NCBI RefSeq assembly: GCF_005771435.1
Contig: NZ_VANI01000010.1
Location: 245,003 to 309,002 of the forward strand
DNA: 64,000 bases
DNA from: Microbulbifer harenosus
GTDB taxonomy: Bacteria > Pseudomonadota > Gammaproteobacteria > Pseudomonadales > Cellvibrionaceae
Reading direction: 5' to 3'
This document shows, piece after piece, positions 18,427 through 26,734 of the stretch. The stretch's first letter is position 1. Each line of letters opens with the position of its first letter. A program made the position numbers and the translations under genes. The notes beneath the pieces are model-generated. The model worked only from the letters and a program-made list of their open reading frames with translations, did not search any database and had not been told where the DNA came from.

Positions 18427-18779
18427 CCATCGCGCCGGTTTCCGTAGTGGAACGCCAGCGGCAGCATCCGGATCTCACCGATTTGAGTACATTGTCCACC
18501 CCGGCATGCAAACCGGCTGCGCTACCTGCAGCACTTAGCTAGCGCCACCAAAGCCAGGGAATCCAAGGCTCCGAAGCCGTTCCCCAGGCAGATATCCCAC
18601 CCTCCAGAAAAGCTGAATCTTCGGTCGCAAAAAAATAAAGTTTCAATTATGACAACGTTGTCACCAGGTTTCCGGGTGATTTCCCACCAGAACAGGCAAA
18701 AAAAATTCACGGCCGTTAGCGTGCTAGAAAAAAATATCAAGGCTGTTTTTCGATCAATACGTCATTAGCTCTGCCTGGT
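18427..18779. other. Gene-free spacer, A+T-rich at its right half
   Basis: No convincing gene lies here. The left part is GC-rich like its neighbours. From about 18630 on it is A+T-rich and contains the 14-bp palindrome listed separately and likely promoter elements for the MepK-like gene. Confidence 0.6.
18650..18663. promoter_or_regulatory. Orphan LacI-family-type operator palindrome
   Basis: TGACAACGTTGTCA is a perfect 14-bp palindrome with a central CG, the pattern typical of LacI/GalR-family operators. It lies in A+T-rich DNA about 235 bp upstream of the MepK-like gene. No LacI-family regulator or sugar gene is in the window, so the regulator would act from elsewhere. Its role is inferred from the pattern only. 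Confidence 0.5.
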
Positions 18780-18808
18780 TTGTAACCAAAGATTATTTTT
18801 TGTACAGT
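18780..18808 (+). promoter_or_regulatory. Candidate promoter of the MepK-like gene
   Basis: TTGTAA and TACAGT are spaced by 17 bp, about 90 bp before the start codon. The match is moderate and made by eye. Confidence 0.4.
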
Positions 18809-18896
18809 GCTGTCATACCGAGTTGGCACAGGAAGCAACTCACGATCCAGAGGATTGAAAGACACACTCACTACAGACCAAAGGCGGTAACAGGGT

Positions 18897-19430
18897 ATGA
18901 AAGAACTTTCCAGACGCAGGTTTTTGGCAGTTTCTGCAGCTACCGCGGCGGCGGTTTCGGCCGGCCCCGCGCTGGCAAAAGTTGGCACGTCGCGCAACCT
19001 CAAAATGCGCAATCTGCATACAGGTGAACGCCTGAATGCCGCCTACTGGGCGGGGGGCGACTACGACAGCAGCGGCCTCAAGCAGTTCAACCGGCTGCTG
19101 CGGGACCACCGCGCAAACGAAGTGACGCGCATGGACCCGAAGCTGTTCGACATTGTGTACAAACTGAAAGAAAAGTTGAACTTCAACGGTGAGATCGAAA
19201 TCATCTCCGGCTACCGTTCGCCGAAGACCAACGCCAAGCTGCGCGCAGCGGGCCGCGGCGTGGCGCGCCGCAGCTACCACACTCGCGGTATGGCGCTCGA
19301 CATCCGCATGCCGGGTGTCTCGCTGGCCAAGCTGCGCCAGGCGGCACTGGACCTCAAGGCAGGTGGTGTCGGCTACTACCCGAAGAGCAACTTTGTGCAC
19401 GTAGACACTGGCCCGGTTCGCCGCTGGTAA
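18897..19430 (+). CDS. mepK: DUF882/MepK-like murein endopeptidase (Tat substrate)
   Basis: Family members (E. coli YcbK/MepK) are zinc peptidases of the M15-like fold that cut 3-3 crosslinks, the bonds made by L,D-transpeptidases. The 177-residue protein has a twin-arginine signal (SRRRFLA at 5-11 and a hydrophobic stretch to Ala27). Conserved SGYRSP lies at 104-109. Probable zinc ligands are His128 and Asp135 (SYHTRGMALDIRMPG) and His168 (FVHVD). The position just after three L,D-transpeptidases mirrors the ycbB-ycbK pairing of E. coli. Crosslink making and cutting would thus be encoded together. A strong terminator follows. Confidence 0.9.
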   Translation: MKELSRRRFLAVSAATAAAVSAGPALAKVGTSRNLKMRNLHTGERLNAAYWAGGDYDSSGLKQFNRLLRDHRANEVTRMDPKLFDIVYKLKEKLNFNGEIEIISGYRSPKTNAKLRAAGRGVARRSYHTRGMALDIRMPGVSLAKLRQAALDLKAGGVGYYPKSNFVHVDTGPVRRW

Positions 19431-19452
19431 TCAGCGACAACCGCTAGAAACG

Positions 19453-19482
19453 AAAAAACCCAGGTTCCCCCTGGGTTTTTTT
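19453..19482. terminator. Bidirectional terminator, mepK/imelysin
   Basis: A 12-bp stem (six A-T pairs plus CCCAGG/CCTGGG) with a 5-base loop and T-runs on both strands lies between convergent genes. Confidence 0.9.
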
Positions 19483-19503
19483 ATGCCGGCGTGGGGTGCC
19501 GCG

Positions 19504-20742
19504 TTACTCCGCTGGCGCCTGCAGGCTAACCGGAGTGATGTCCTCTTCCCGTGCCGGTACCCGGGTATCACCGGAGATCAGCCCAATCAGAACGTCTATC
19601 TGCTGACGGCTGCGCTGCAATTCCGCAGGAGCGGCAAGTTCGATCGGGTCCTCCATTTTCAGCAGCCGCTCTTCAAGCTCGCCAAAGGTCTGTGCCAGGG
19701 CGGCGGTCTGGCGCTGGTCCAGCAGCAATTCCGCGAGACCACTGCCACTCTCCGGCAGCCAACAGGCCTGCAGGTTGCGCAGCATCGCCAGCAGCGCCTG
19801 TTTGGAATCCGCGGCGAGCGGGCTTTCTACATCGCTTTCGGAGCTTTCCGGAATTCGCGGCAACACCTCATTGCGCAGCATGTCCAGATGCGCCGAGCGA
19901 ATCCACTGCACCCGCGCCACCGGCACCTGCGCCAGGTAGCGCTGCGACAGGTCGTTGGCCGTCAGCGGCCAGCGGGCGGCGAGCGCGGCGAGGTCCTCGC
20001 TGATTCCCTCGGCGATAAGACGAGTGAGCTCGCGGCGGCGGTTGGCGGCCTGGGCCTCCGGCTGTTCACCGCCGCTGGCAGCCACAAACTGCTCCGCACT
20101 GCGCTCACTGGTGGGCCCCCAGAGCATGACCTCCAACGCGTGGAACCCGGTACTGGCCTCCTCGTGTGCAGTGAGGCGGTGCTGCTTGCGCAGGTTGGCC
20201 AGCGTCAGCTCGATCGCCGTGTCATTGACGATCCCACTGTTGGAATAGCCCGGCACGGTATCCAGATACCCGGCCTGCACGGGCCAACTATTCAGGGCCA
20301 GCAGCAATTCGCTGCCCTCGTGCTGCAGGTCCGCCGGGGAAAAAGCCACCTTGATAAACGGCAGTGCCGCGGCCAACTCGCGGTGGGCGTCAAGCCACGC
20401 CAGCTTCGCCGCCTCCAGGTGATCCTCCGTCGGCGACGCCAACAGCTGGGTCACCGCGCGCGTGAGCGCCTGGGCCGCCGCCTCGGCGTCGATCACCTGC
20501 GCCTGCCCGGCGCTCCAGTACTCGGTGGAAAAACCCTCGGCCGCGGCTTGATCAATCACCGCGGCGGGCGCTGCCGGCGCACTCTGCTCCGCGCCGGTTT
20601 CGACCTTCTGGCGCTCGCAACCCGCGGCGAACAACAACCCACACACGGCCAGTGCCAGTGCGGTGCGGGGAAATAAGACAGCGTGGAAAAAATGATGCTT
20701 GTGTACTGCGCTTTTCACGTGTTGTCCCGAATTCCTGAACAT
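19504..20742 (-). CDS. Imelysin-family (M75-like) lipoprotein
   Basis: A secreted protein of the imelysin family, whose members are commonly iron-regulated and outer-membrane associated. The protein is about 412 residues. The N-terminus has a hydrophobic segment ending in the lipobox FAAGC, so it should be lipid-anchored. The family motif GxHALEVMLWG is present (TGFHALEVMLWG), followed by an all-helical second half. The start is uncertain: the ATG at 20742 has no clear ribosome site; a GTG at 20718 and a TTG at 20799 overlapping the phosphatase stop are alternatives. It follows the HAD gene closely and may be co-transcribed. Despite the peptidase name, proteolysis is not proven for the family. 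Confidence 0.82.
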   Translation of the reverse strand: MFRNSGQHVKSAVHKHHFFHAVLFPRTALALAVCGLLFAAGCERQKVETGAEQSAPAAPAAVIDQAAAEGFSTEYWSAGQAQVIDAEAAAQALTRAVTQLLASPTEDHLEAAKLAWLDAHRELAAALPFIKVAFSPADLQHEGSELLLALNSWPVQAGYLDTVPGYSNSGIVNDTAIELTLANLRKQHRLTAHEEASTGFHALEVMLWGPTSERSAEQFVAASGGEQPEAQAANRRRELTRLIAEGISEDLAALAARWPLTANDLSQRYLAQVPVARVQWIRSAHLDMLRNEVLPRIPESSESDVESPLAADSKQALLAMLRNLQACWLPESGSGLAELLLDQRQTAALAQTFGELEERLLKMEDPIELAAPAELQRSRQQIDVLIGLISGDTRVPAREEDITPVSLQAPAE

Positions 20743-20795
20743 TGAATGACTGTGCTTCAAAGCGTCCGGCAATTGCCCTGTAAGCGACCGCCCGC

Positions 20796-21488
20796 TCAAA
20801 GATCCAATGCGCTGACGAAAGCGTCGATATCGCCGCGCAGGCTGATCACCTGCCAGCCGCGACTCAAGGCTTCATCGCGCAGCCGCGCGTCCGGGTCCAC
20901 CGCTACCGGGTGTTCCACCTGAGACAACAGTGGCAGGTCATTGATGGAGTCGCTGTAAAACCATTTTTCACCGCGGGCGTACTGCGGGTTCTGCTCCAGC
21001 CACTGCTGCAAGCGCACCACCTTGCCCTCCTGGAAACAGGGATGCCCCGCCACCTGGCCGGTGAAGCGGCCGTCCACTTCCTCGGGCTCCGTGGCGAGCA
21101 GGGTGTCGACGCCGAGCCGCGCGACGATGGGTTCCACCACGAAACGGTTGGTGGCGGTAATGACCATGATGTGGTGACCGGCGTCGCGGTGGCGCTGGAT
21201 CAGGGTCTCGGCGTGGGGAAGCCAGATCTCGCTGATCACCTCCTGCATGAATTCCCGCTGCAGGCTCTGCAGCTGACCGCGAGACAACTGCGCCAGCGGC
21301 TCCAGAGCAAATGTCAGATAGGCGAAAATATCCAGATCACCGCTCTGGTAGTCGCGGAAGAAGCGGTCGTTCTCACTGCGGAAACGCTCGCCGTCCACGC
21401 AGTCGCGGGCCACCAGGAACTCCCCCCAGGCGTGGTCGCTATCGCCACCGATCAGGGTGTTGTCCAGATCAAAAATCGCCAGCTGCAC
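20796..21488 (-). CDS. HAD-family (SerB-like, subclass IB) phosphatase
   Basis: A 230-residue haloacid-dehalogenase hydrolase. Motif I is FDLDNTLIGGDSD (nucleophile Asp8 and Asp10), motif II is the VITATN threonine/serine block, and motif III/IV is Lys with YSDSINDLPLL. The four-helix cap between motifs I and II (about 20-90) places it with the SerB/HAD-IB group that includes phosphoserine and histidinol-phosphate phosphatases; the true substrate is not readable. The GTG start has AAGGAG at 6 bp. It is divergent from rppH, an arrangement also seen in Pseudomonas. Confidence 0.88.
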   Translation of the reverse strand: MQLAIFDLDNTLIGGDSDHAWGEFLVARDCVDGERFRSENDRFFRDYQSGDLDIFAYLTFALEPLAQLSRGQLQSLQREFMQEVISEIWLPHAETLIQRHRDAGHHIMVITATNRFVVEPIVARLGVDTLLATEPEEVDGRFTGQVAGHPCFQEGKVVRLQQWLEQNPQYARGEKWFYSDSINDLPLLSQVEHPVAVDPDARLRDEALSRGWQVISLRGDIDAFVSALDL

Positions 21489-21742
21489 AAAAATCTCCTT
21501 AGTTGACTATAGGGCACACAGGGCATTTCTGACGCCCGATCTTGCCATTTCCGCGCGGTGTGACCGGCTGGCGCGGAAAAGTGCCCAAGGCGGGAGATTT
21601 TACCCCGACGCCGCCGGGCTTACACCGACTGGCGTCACTGAATTGCCGTAATTCAGTCCCTGTGGAACAATGCAGAACATTATGGTGTGCGGGGCAACCA
21701 AAGCCTTGGCAATCCGCACCACGAAAATTTGAGGACGGCATT

Positions 21743-22393
21743 TTGGGCGACGGCAAGCAGACATCCGCCGGGCGAAAGAACCGCCGCAGACCCGCCAGAG
21801 CCTCCGCGCAACAGGACAATTCCGGCGGCAAACCAGCCCGCAGGCCGGGCGCGGAGACCGCTGGTACCAATTCAGACAGCAGCAACAATATCGACAGCGA
21901 GGGCTTTCGTCCCAATGTCGGCATCATTGTTCTGAACGAGCGCGGACAGGCTCTCTGGGCGCGCAGGGTCGGCGGCAAAGACGCATGGCAATTCCCCCAG
22001 GGGGGCATCAATCCCGGTGAGACAGCGGAACAGGCGCTGTATCGCGAACTGTACGAGGAAATCGGGCTGACCCGCAGCCAGGTCACGTTGCTCGGCAGTA
22101 CCCGCGGCTGGTTGCGCTACCGGCTTCCGCAGCGGCTGGTGCGCAAGCGCTCAGAGCCACTGTGCATCGGCCAGAAGCAGAAGTGGTTTCTGCTGCAGCT
22201 GGCCGCCGATGAAAGCAACATCAGTTTCAATAATGGTTACAAACCGGAATTTGATCACTGGCGATGGGTGAGTTACTGGCACCCGTTGACCAAGGTGGTG
22301 ACCTTCAAGCGGGAGGTCTACCGGCGCGCGCTCACCGAGCTGGCGCCCACGCAAATACAATTGGAAAGACGCTGGCTGAATCGCACCCAGTAA
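21743..22393 (+). CDS. rppH: RNA pyrophosphohydrolase with N-terminal extension
   Basis: RppH removes pyrophosphate from mRNA 5' ends and so starts RNase E decay. The Nudix box is clear ([22 protein letters not shown], given here as positions about 91-112 with the REXXEE core), as is the C-terminal QKQKWFLL block. The usual protein begins right at the [12 protein letters not shown] segment. Here the codon that should be the initiator is AAT, and the frame is open further up. A TTG at 21743 with GAGGA seven bases before it gives a 216-residue protein with about 50 extra basic, low-complexity residues. This start is inferred. ptsP follows after 102 bp. Confidence 0.85.
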   Translation: MGDGKQTSAGRKNRRRPARASAQQDNSGGKPARRPGAETAGTNSDSSNNIDSEGFRPNVGIIVLNERGQALWARRVGGKDAWQFPQGGINPGETAEQALYRELYEEIGLTRSQVTLLGSTRGWLRYRLPQRLVRKRSEPLCIGQKQKWFLLQLAADESNISFNNGYKPEFDHWRWVSYWHPLTKVVTFKREVYRRALTELAPTQIQLERRWLNRTQ

Positions 22394-22495
22394 CCTCGTG
22401 ACACCCGGCCGGCGCCGGGTATCACAGGCGGGCATCGGCCCAGCGGGGCTCCGCACACGGCGCGGAGTCGGATAACGACGGCGAGGAAAGCCACT

Positions 22496-24775
22496 TTGCT
22501 TGGATCACTGCGCAGTATCGTTCAGGAAGTCAACACCGCACGGGACCTGCCGTCGGTGCTGGACATCATTGTCCGGCGGGTGCGGGAGGTCATGCACACC
22601 AAAGTGTGCTCGGTGTACCTGCGCGACAAGCAATCCGGCAACTATGTGCTGATGGCTACCGAGGGCCTCAACCAGGACGCGGTGGGCCAGGTGCACCTGG
22701 CCCCTGGCGAAGGCCTTGTCGGTAACGTCGCCACCCGCGAGGAGCCGATCAACCTCGAACAGGCCGAAGCCCACCCCGCCTACCAGTATTTCCCCGCCAC
22801 CGGCGAAGAGCGCTTTTCCTCCTTTCTCGGCACCCCCATCATTCACCACCGCGTGGTGCTCGGCGTACTTGTGGTACAGCAGGCGGAGCGGCGCCGCTTC
22901 GACGAAGGCGAAGAGGCCTTTCTCGTCACCCTCTCCGCCCAACTCGCCGGGGTTATCGCCCACGCCGAGGCCACCGGTGCCCTGGCCACCATGGGCCAGC
23001 AGCGCAACGAAACCAAATTCAGCGGCCTCGCCGCCTCCCCTGGCGTCGCCATCGGCCGCGCTCACATCATCGCCCCGCAGGCAAACCTGGCCACCGTACC
23101 CTACGCCTGCACCATGGATATCGATGCCGAACTGGCATTGTTCCACCAGGCCCTGGGCGCGGCGCGCAGCGAAATCCGAGATGTGGGCGAGCGCCTCAAA
23201 AACGACTTGAACAAGGAAGAGCGCGCGCTGTTCGATGCCTACATCAGCATGCTCGACGACAGCTCCATCGCCGTCGAAGTGTGCGAGCGCATCCGCCAGC
23301 AACTCACCGCCAGCCGCGCCTGGGCGGAAGTGATGCTGGAGCATGTGCGCCGCTTCGAGGCCATGTCTGACTCCTACTTCCGCGACCGCGCTGCCGATGT
23401 GCGCGATCTCGGCGCGCGGGTGCTGATGCACCTGCGCCAGCAACAACAGAGCCAGCGCGACTACCCGGAAAACACCATCCTGATCGGCGAGGAATTAACC
23501 GCTTCGGTGCTGGCCGAAGTGCCGCGGGAAAAGCTCGCCGGGCTGATCTCGGTCAAGGGTTCCGCCAACAGTCACGTGGCGATTATCGCCCGCGCCATGG
23601 GCGTGCCCGCGGTAATGGGCGCCCAGGAGTTGCCCTGGGAGCAGGTGGATGGGGTGGACCTGGTGTTGGACGGCTACCGCGGCGAGCTGTACCTACACCC
23701 GGGGCCGGAGCTGAAGCGCCGCTACGACGCCATTGTCGAGGAGGAGCGCGAACTCGCGCGCAATCTGGACCACCTGGCCAAGCTCCCCGGCGAGACCGCC
23801 GACGGCCACCGCGTGCGCCTGTGGGTGAACACCGGACTGATGGCGGATGTGGTGCGTTCGCTCGAACGCGGCGCCGAAGGCGTTGGCCTCTACCGCACCG
23901 AAGTCCCCTTCCTGTTGCGCGACCGCTTCCCCTCCGAAGAGGAGCAGCGCGAGATCTACCGCGAACAGTTGCAGGCCTTCGCTCCGCGCCCGGTCACCAT
24001 GCGCACCCTGGATATCGGCGGCGACAAGGCGCTGGCTTACTTCCCCATCGAGGAAACCAATCCGTTCCTCGGTTGGCGCGGTATCCGTGTAACGCTGGAT
24101 CACCCGGAAATTTTTCTGGGGCAGGTGCGCGCGATGATGAAAGCCAGCGTCGGCCTCGACAACCTGCGCATCATGTTGCCGATGATCAGCGGTGTGGGCG
24201 AACTGGAAGCCGCACGCAAGCTGGTGGACCGCGCCTACGACGAACTGCTGGACGAGGGTTACCAGATCCAGCGGCCACCGCTCGGCATCATGGTGGAAGT
24301 GCCGTCGGCGGTGTACCAGGCGCGGGAACTGGCTAAGCGCGTGGACTTCATGTCGGTGGGCAGCAACGACCTGACCCAGTATCTGCTGGCGGTGGACCGC
24401 AATAACAGCCGTGTTGCCAGTATTTATCACAGTTTCCACCCGGCGGTGCTACAAGCGCTGCTGCAGGTGGTGACCGCGGGTCACGAGACCAGTACCAAGG
24501 TGGGCATCTGCGGCGAACTCGCGGGCGACCCGGGCGGAGCCCTGCTGCTGGTGGCGATGGGCTACGACGTGCTCTCCATGAACGCCACCAACCTGCCGCG
24601 GGTAAAAGCTGCATTGCGGGAAGTGAACAAATCGGAACTGGACCGGTTGCTGCAGCAGGTGCTGCTGATGGAGTCGCCGGAGCAGATCGAGGAGAAATTG
24701 CGGGGCTATCTGCAGGATCTGGGGATCGGCGGGCTTGTGCAACCGCAACAGACAGAGGTCAGTTCCGGATCATAG
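22496..24775 (+). CDS. ptsP: Phosphoenolpyruvate-protein phosphotransferase EI(Ntr)
   Basis: PtsP is enzyme I of the nitrogen phosphotransferase system; it takes phosphate from PEP and passes it to NPr. The 759-residue protein has an N-terminal GAF domain (about 15-165). Then come the PTS enzyme I N-domain with the phosphorylated histidine (His360 in SANSHVAIIARAMG) and the PEP-binding barrel (about 440-740) with DIGGDKAL and the catalytic GICGEL cysteine (Cys672). The start is a TTG with GAGGAAA upstream, giving the normal family N-terminus. It lies downstream of rppH, as in many gammaproteobacteria. A bidirectional terminator follows. Confidence 0.96.
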   Translation: MLGSLRSIVQEVNTARDLPSVLDIIVRRVREVMHTKVCSVYLRDKQSGNYVLMATEGLNQDAVGQVHLAPGEGLVGNVATREEPINLEQAEAHPAYQYFPATGEERFSSFLGTPIIHHRVVLGVLVVQQAERRRFDEGEEAFLVTLSAQLAGVIAHAEATGALATMGQQRNETKFSGLAASPGVAIGRAHIIAPQANLATVPYACTMDIDAELALFHQALGAARSEIRDVGERLKNDLNKEERALFDAYISMLDDSSIAVEVCERIRQQLTASRAWAEVMLEHVRRFEAMSDSYFRDRAADVRDLGARVLMHLRQQQQSQRDYPENTILIGEELTASVLAEVPREKLAGLISVKGSANSHVAIIARAMGVPAVMGAQELPWEQVDGVDLVLDGYRGELYLHPGPELKRRYDAIVEEERELARNLDHLAKLPGETADGHRVRLWVNTGLMADVVRSLERGAEGVGLYRTEVPFLLRDRFPSEEEQREIYREQLQAFAPRPVTMRTLDIGGDKALAYFPIEETNPFLGWRGIRVTLDHPEIFLGQVRAMMKASVGLDNLRIMLPMISGVGELEAARKLVDRAYDELLDEGYQIQRPPLGIMVEVPSAVYQARELAKRVDFMSVGSNDLTQYLLAVDRNNSRVASIYHSFHPAVLQALLQVVTAGHETSTKVGICGELAGDPGGALLLVAMGYDVLSMNATNLPRVKAALREVNKSELDRLLQQVLLMESPEQIEEKLRGYLQDLGIGGLVQPQQTEVSSGS

Positions 24776-24834
24776 CGTTCAAACCACTGGGCTTGTCCGC
24801 CACTGAATTCAAACTCCGCATAGTTCACACCAAC

Positions 24835-24863
24835 AAAAACGCCGGGCAGTGCCCGGCGTTTTT
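24835..24863. terminator. Bidirectional terminator, ptsP/gcvH
   Basis: A 13-bp stem (AAAAACGCCGGGC and complement) with a 3-base loop and T/A runs on both sides lies between the convergent ptsP and gcvH genes. Confidence 0.92.
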
Positions 24864-24882
24864 GCATCTGCTCAGAGGAAAA

Positions 24883-25272
24883 TCAGTCCTCTTCGCTCTC
24901 CGCTTTATACGCGTCAGCGTCCAGCAGCTTGTCCAGCTCGCTTTCATCGCTCGGCTTGATGCGGAAGAACCAGCCGTCGTCGTAGGGGCTGGAATTCACG
25001 GTTTCCGGCGCATCGGCCAGTTCCTCGTTCACCGCAATCACTTCACCGGAAATCGGTGAGTAGATATCGCTGGCGGCTTTTACGGATTCCACCACACCGG
25101 CCTCTTCACCGGCAGACAGGACCTGACCCACTTCCGGAGTTTCCACGTACACCACATCGCCCAGCGCATCCTGGGCGTGGTCGCTGATACCGACGGTGAC
25201 GGTGCCATCTTCTTCCAGACGCGCCCACTCGTGGCTGGAGGCGTATTTCAGTTCGCTGCGAATCTCGCTCAT
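24883..25272 (-). CDS. gcvH: Glycine cleavage system H protein
   Basis: GcvH carries the lipoyl arm that shuttles the aminomethyl group between the P, T and L proteins. The 129-residue protein has the lipoylated lysine (Lys65) in [12 protein letters not shown] and the usual C-terminal [13 protein letters not shown] segment. The ATG at 25272 is chosen because GAGGGAAGAG directly precedes it; a TTG five codons earlier would overlap that site. It follows gcvT by about 90 bp on the same strand. gcvP is not in the window. Confidence 0.96.
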   Translation of the reverse strand: MSEIRSELKYASSHEWARLEEDGTVTVGISDHAQDALGDVVYVETPEVGQVLSAGEEAGVVESVKAASDIYSPISGEVIAVNEELADAPETVNSSPYDDGWFFRIKPSDESELDKLLDADAYKAESEED

Positions 25273-25363
25273 GGGCTCTTCCCTCAAAATTGGCTTAAAA
25301 ATTAAGCTGCTAAACAGTGTATTCGGTATTCATTGCGACGAGCGGCCGCGCCGCTCACCAGAC

Positions 25364-26452
25364 TCACACCAGCGATTTGCCGTTGCGTACAAAGCTCGGC
25401 TTCACCACCCGCACCGGAACCAGTTTGTTGCGGATTTCCACCTGCGCCGTGTCGCCAACACTCACCGGCACCCGGGCCATGGCAATGGAGTAACCCAGGG
25501 TGGGGGAGAATGTGCCGCTGGTGATGATACCGCGGCTTTCAGCGCCGTCTACCACTACCTGCTGTCCGGCGCGCAGAACACCGCGGTCTTCCAGCACCAG
25601 ACCGACCAGCTTGTTGGCGACACCCGCCGCTTTTTCCTGCTCCAGCGCTTCGCGACCGATGAACTTGCGCTCCGCCGGCTCCCAGGCAATGGTCCACGCC
25701 ATATTCGCCTCCAGCGGCGAGGTGTCGTCGTCCATCTCGTGACCGTACAGATTCATGCCCGCTTCCAGACGCAGGGTGTCGCGCGCGCCGAGGCCGCAGG
25801 GAGCCACACCCACATCCGCCAGTGCCTGCCAGAAACCGGGGGCATCTTCGTTGTTGAGCATGATTTCAAGGCCGTCTTCACCGGTGTAGCCGGTGCGCGC
25901 CACAAACCAGTCGCCGCGGGCGACACTGCTGAAGACTTTCAGCCCGTCGATGGCAGCGGTCCAATCGATGCCGAGCACCTGCTTGACCTTGTCGATGGCC
26001 TGCGGCCCCTGAATAGCAACCATTGCGAGATGCGGGCGCTCGGTGAGGGTGACGTCAAAATTACTCGCCTGCGCGTTCATCCACGCAAGGTCTTTCTCGC
26101 GGGTGGCACAGTTCACCACCACCCGGTATCCGGGATCGCGCAGGTACACAATCAGGTCGTCCACCACGCCGCCGTTTTCATTTAGCATGCCGGTATACAA
26201 CGCCTTGCCCGGATTGCCGTCGAGCTTGGCGACATCGTTCGCCACCAGGGTGCGCAAGTAGTCGCGCGCACCGGCGCCATCCACATCGACCACGGTCATG
26301 TGGGAAACGTCGAACATGCCCGCATCTTTGCGCACCTTGTGGTGCTCTTCCAGTTGTGAACCGTAGTGCAGCGGCATGTCCCAGCCGCCGAAATCCACCA
26401 TTTTGCCGCCCATGGCGACGTGGGTATCGTAAAGCGCGGTTTTATTTCCCAT
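25364..26452 (-). CDS. gcvT: Glycine cleavage system aminomethyltransferase (T protein)
   Basis: GcvT moves the methylene group from the H-protein arm to tetrahydrofolate, releasing ammonia. The 362-residue protein shows the expected [16 protein letters not shown] and FDVSHM start blocks, the [13 protein letters not shown] folate-site block, and the C-terminal OB-like barrel (about 280-360). The start at 26452 ([11 protein letters not shown]) matches the family; the 30 in-frame codons upstream do not. It is the first gene of gcvT-gcvH. The 282-bp gap upstream was inspected for a glycine riboswitch and none was recognised. Confidence 0.95.
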   Translation of the reverse strand: MGNKTALYDTHVAMGGKMVDFGGWDMPLHYGSQLEEHHKVRKDAGMFDVSHMTVVDVDGAGARDYLRTLVANDVAKLDGNPGKALYTGMLNENGGVVDDLIVYLRDPGYRVVVNCATREKDLAWMNAQASNFDVTLTERPHLAMVAIQGPQAIDKVKQVLGIDWTAAIDGLKVFSSVARGDWFVARTGYTGEDGLEIMLNNEDAPGFWQALADVGVAPCGLGARDTLRLEAGMNLYGHEMDDDTSPLEANMAWTIAWEPAERKFIGREALEQEKAAGVANKLVGLVLEDRGVLRAGQQVVVDGAESRGIITSGTFSPTLGYSIAMARVPVSVGDTAQVEIRNKLVPVRVVKPSFVRNGKSLV

Positions 26453-26734
26453 TCTGTGCTGAATCCCGTGTGGTGAAATCAAAGTGGCGGCCTGGGTCCG
26501 GCCCACCGGCAAAGCGGCGTATTCTACCGGCCGCACAACCACGGAAGCCAGACGCCAAACCTCTGCAAAGACTAGCAGCCGCAGTGAAAAATATTACCCA
26601 CAGTCCCCGGCTCGCAGCGCAGCCTGCCCCTCAGCAGGCGTCACGCTATATAAATATGCGAAAAAAGAACTTTTGGTACTAAGGCGATTGCAGTAGCTTT
26701 AGCCGTCAATCGTTTCGAACAAATACACGCTGCT

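Noticed and set aside
18522..18740. 72-codon minus-strand frame in the spacer before mepK
   Set aside because: Covers the operator-like palindrome, has no ribosome site and no protein-like pattern.
26453..26734. Possible glycine riboswitch before gcvT
   Set aside because: The conserved glycine-aptamer core sequences were not found on the minus strand, and no tandem aptamer layout is visible.
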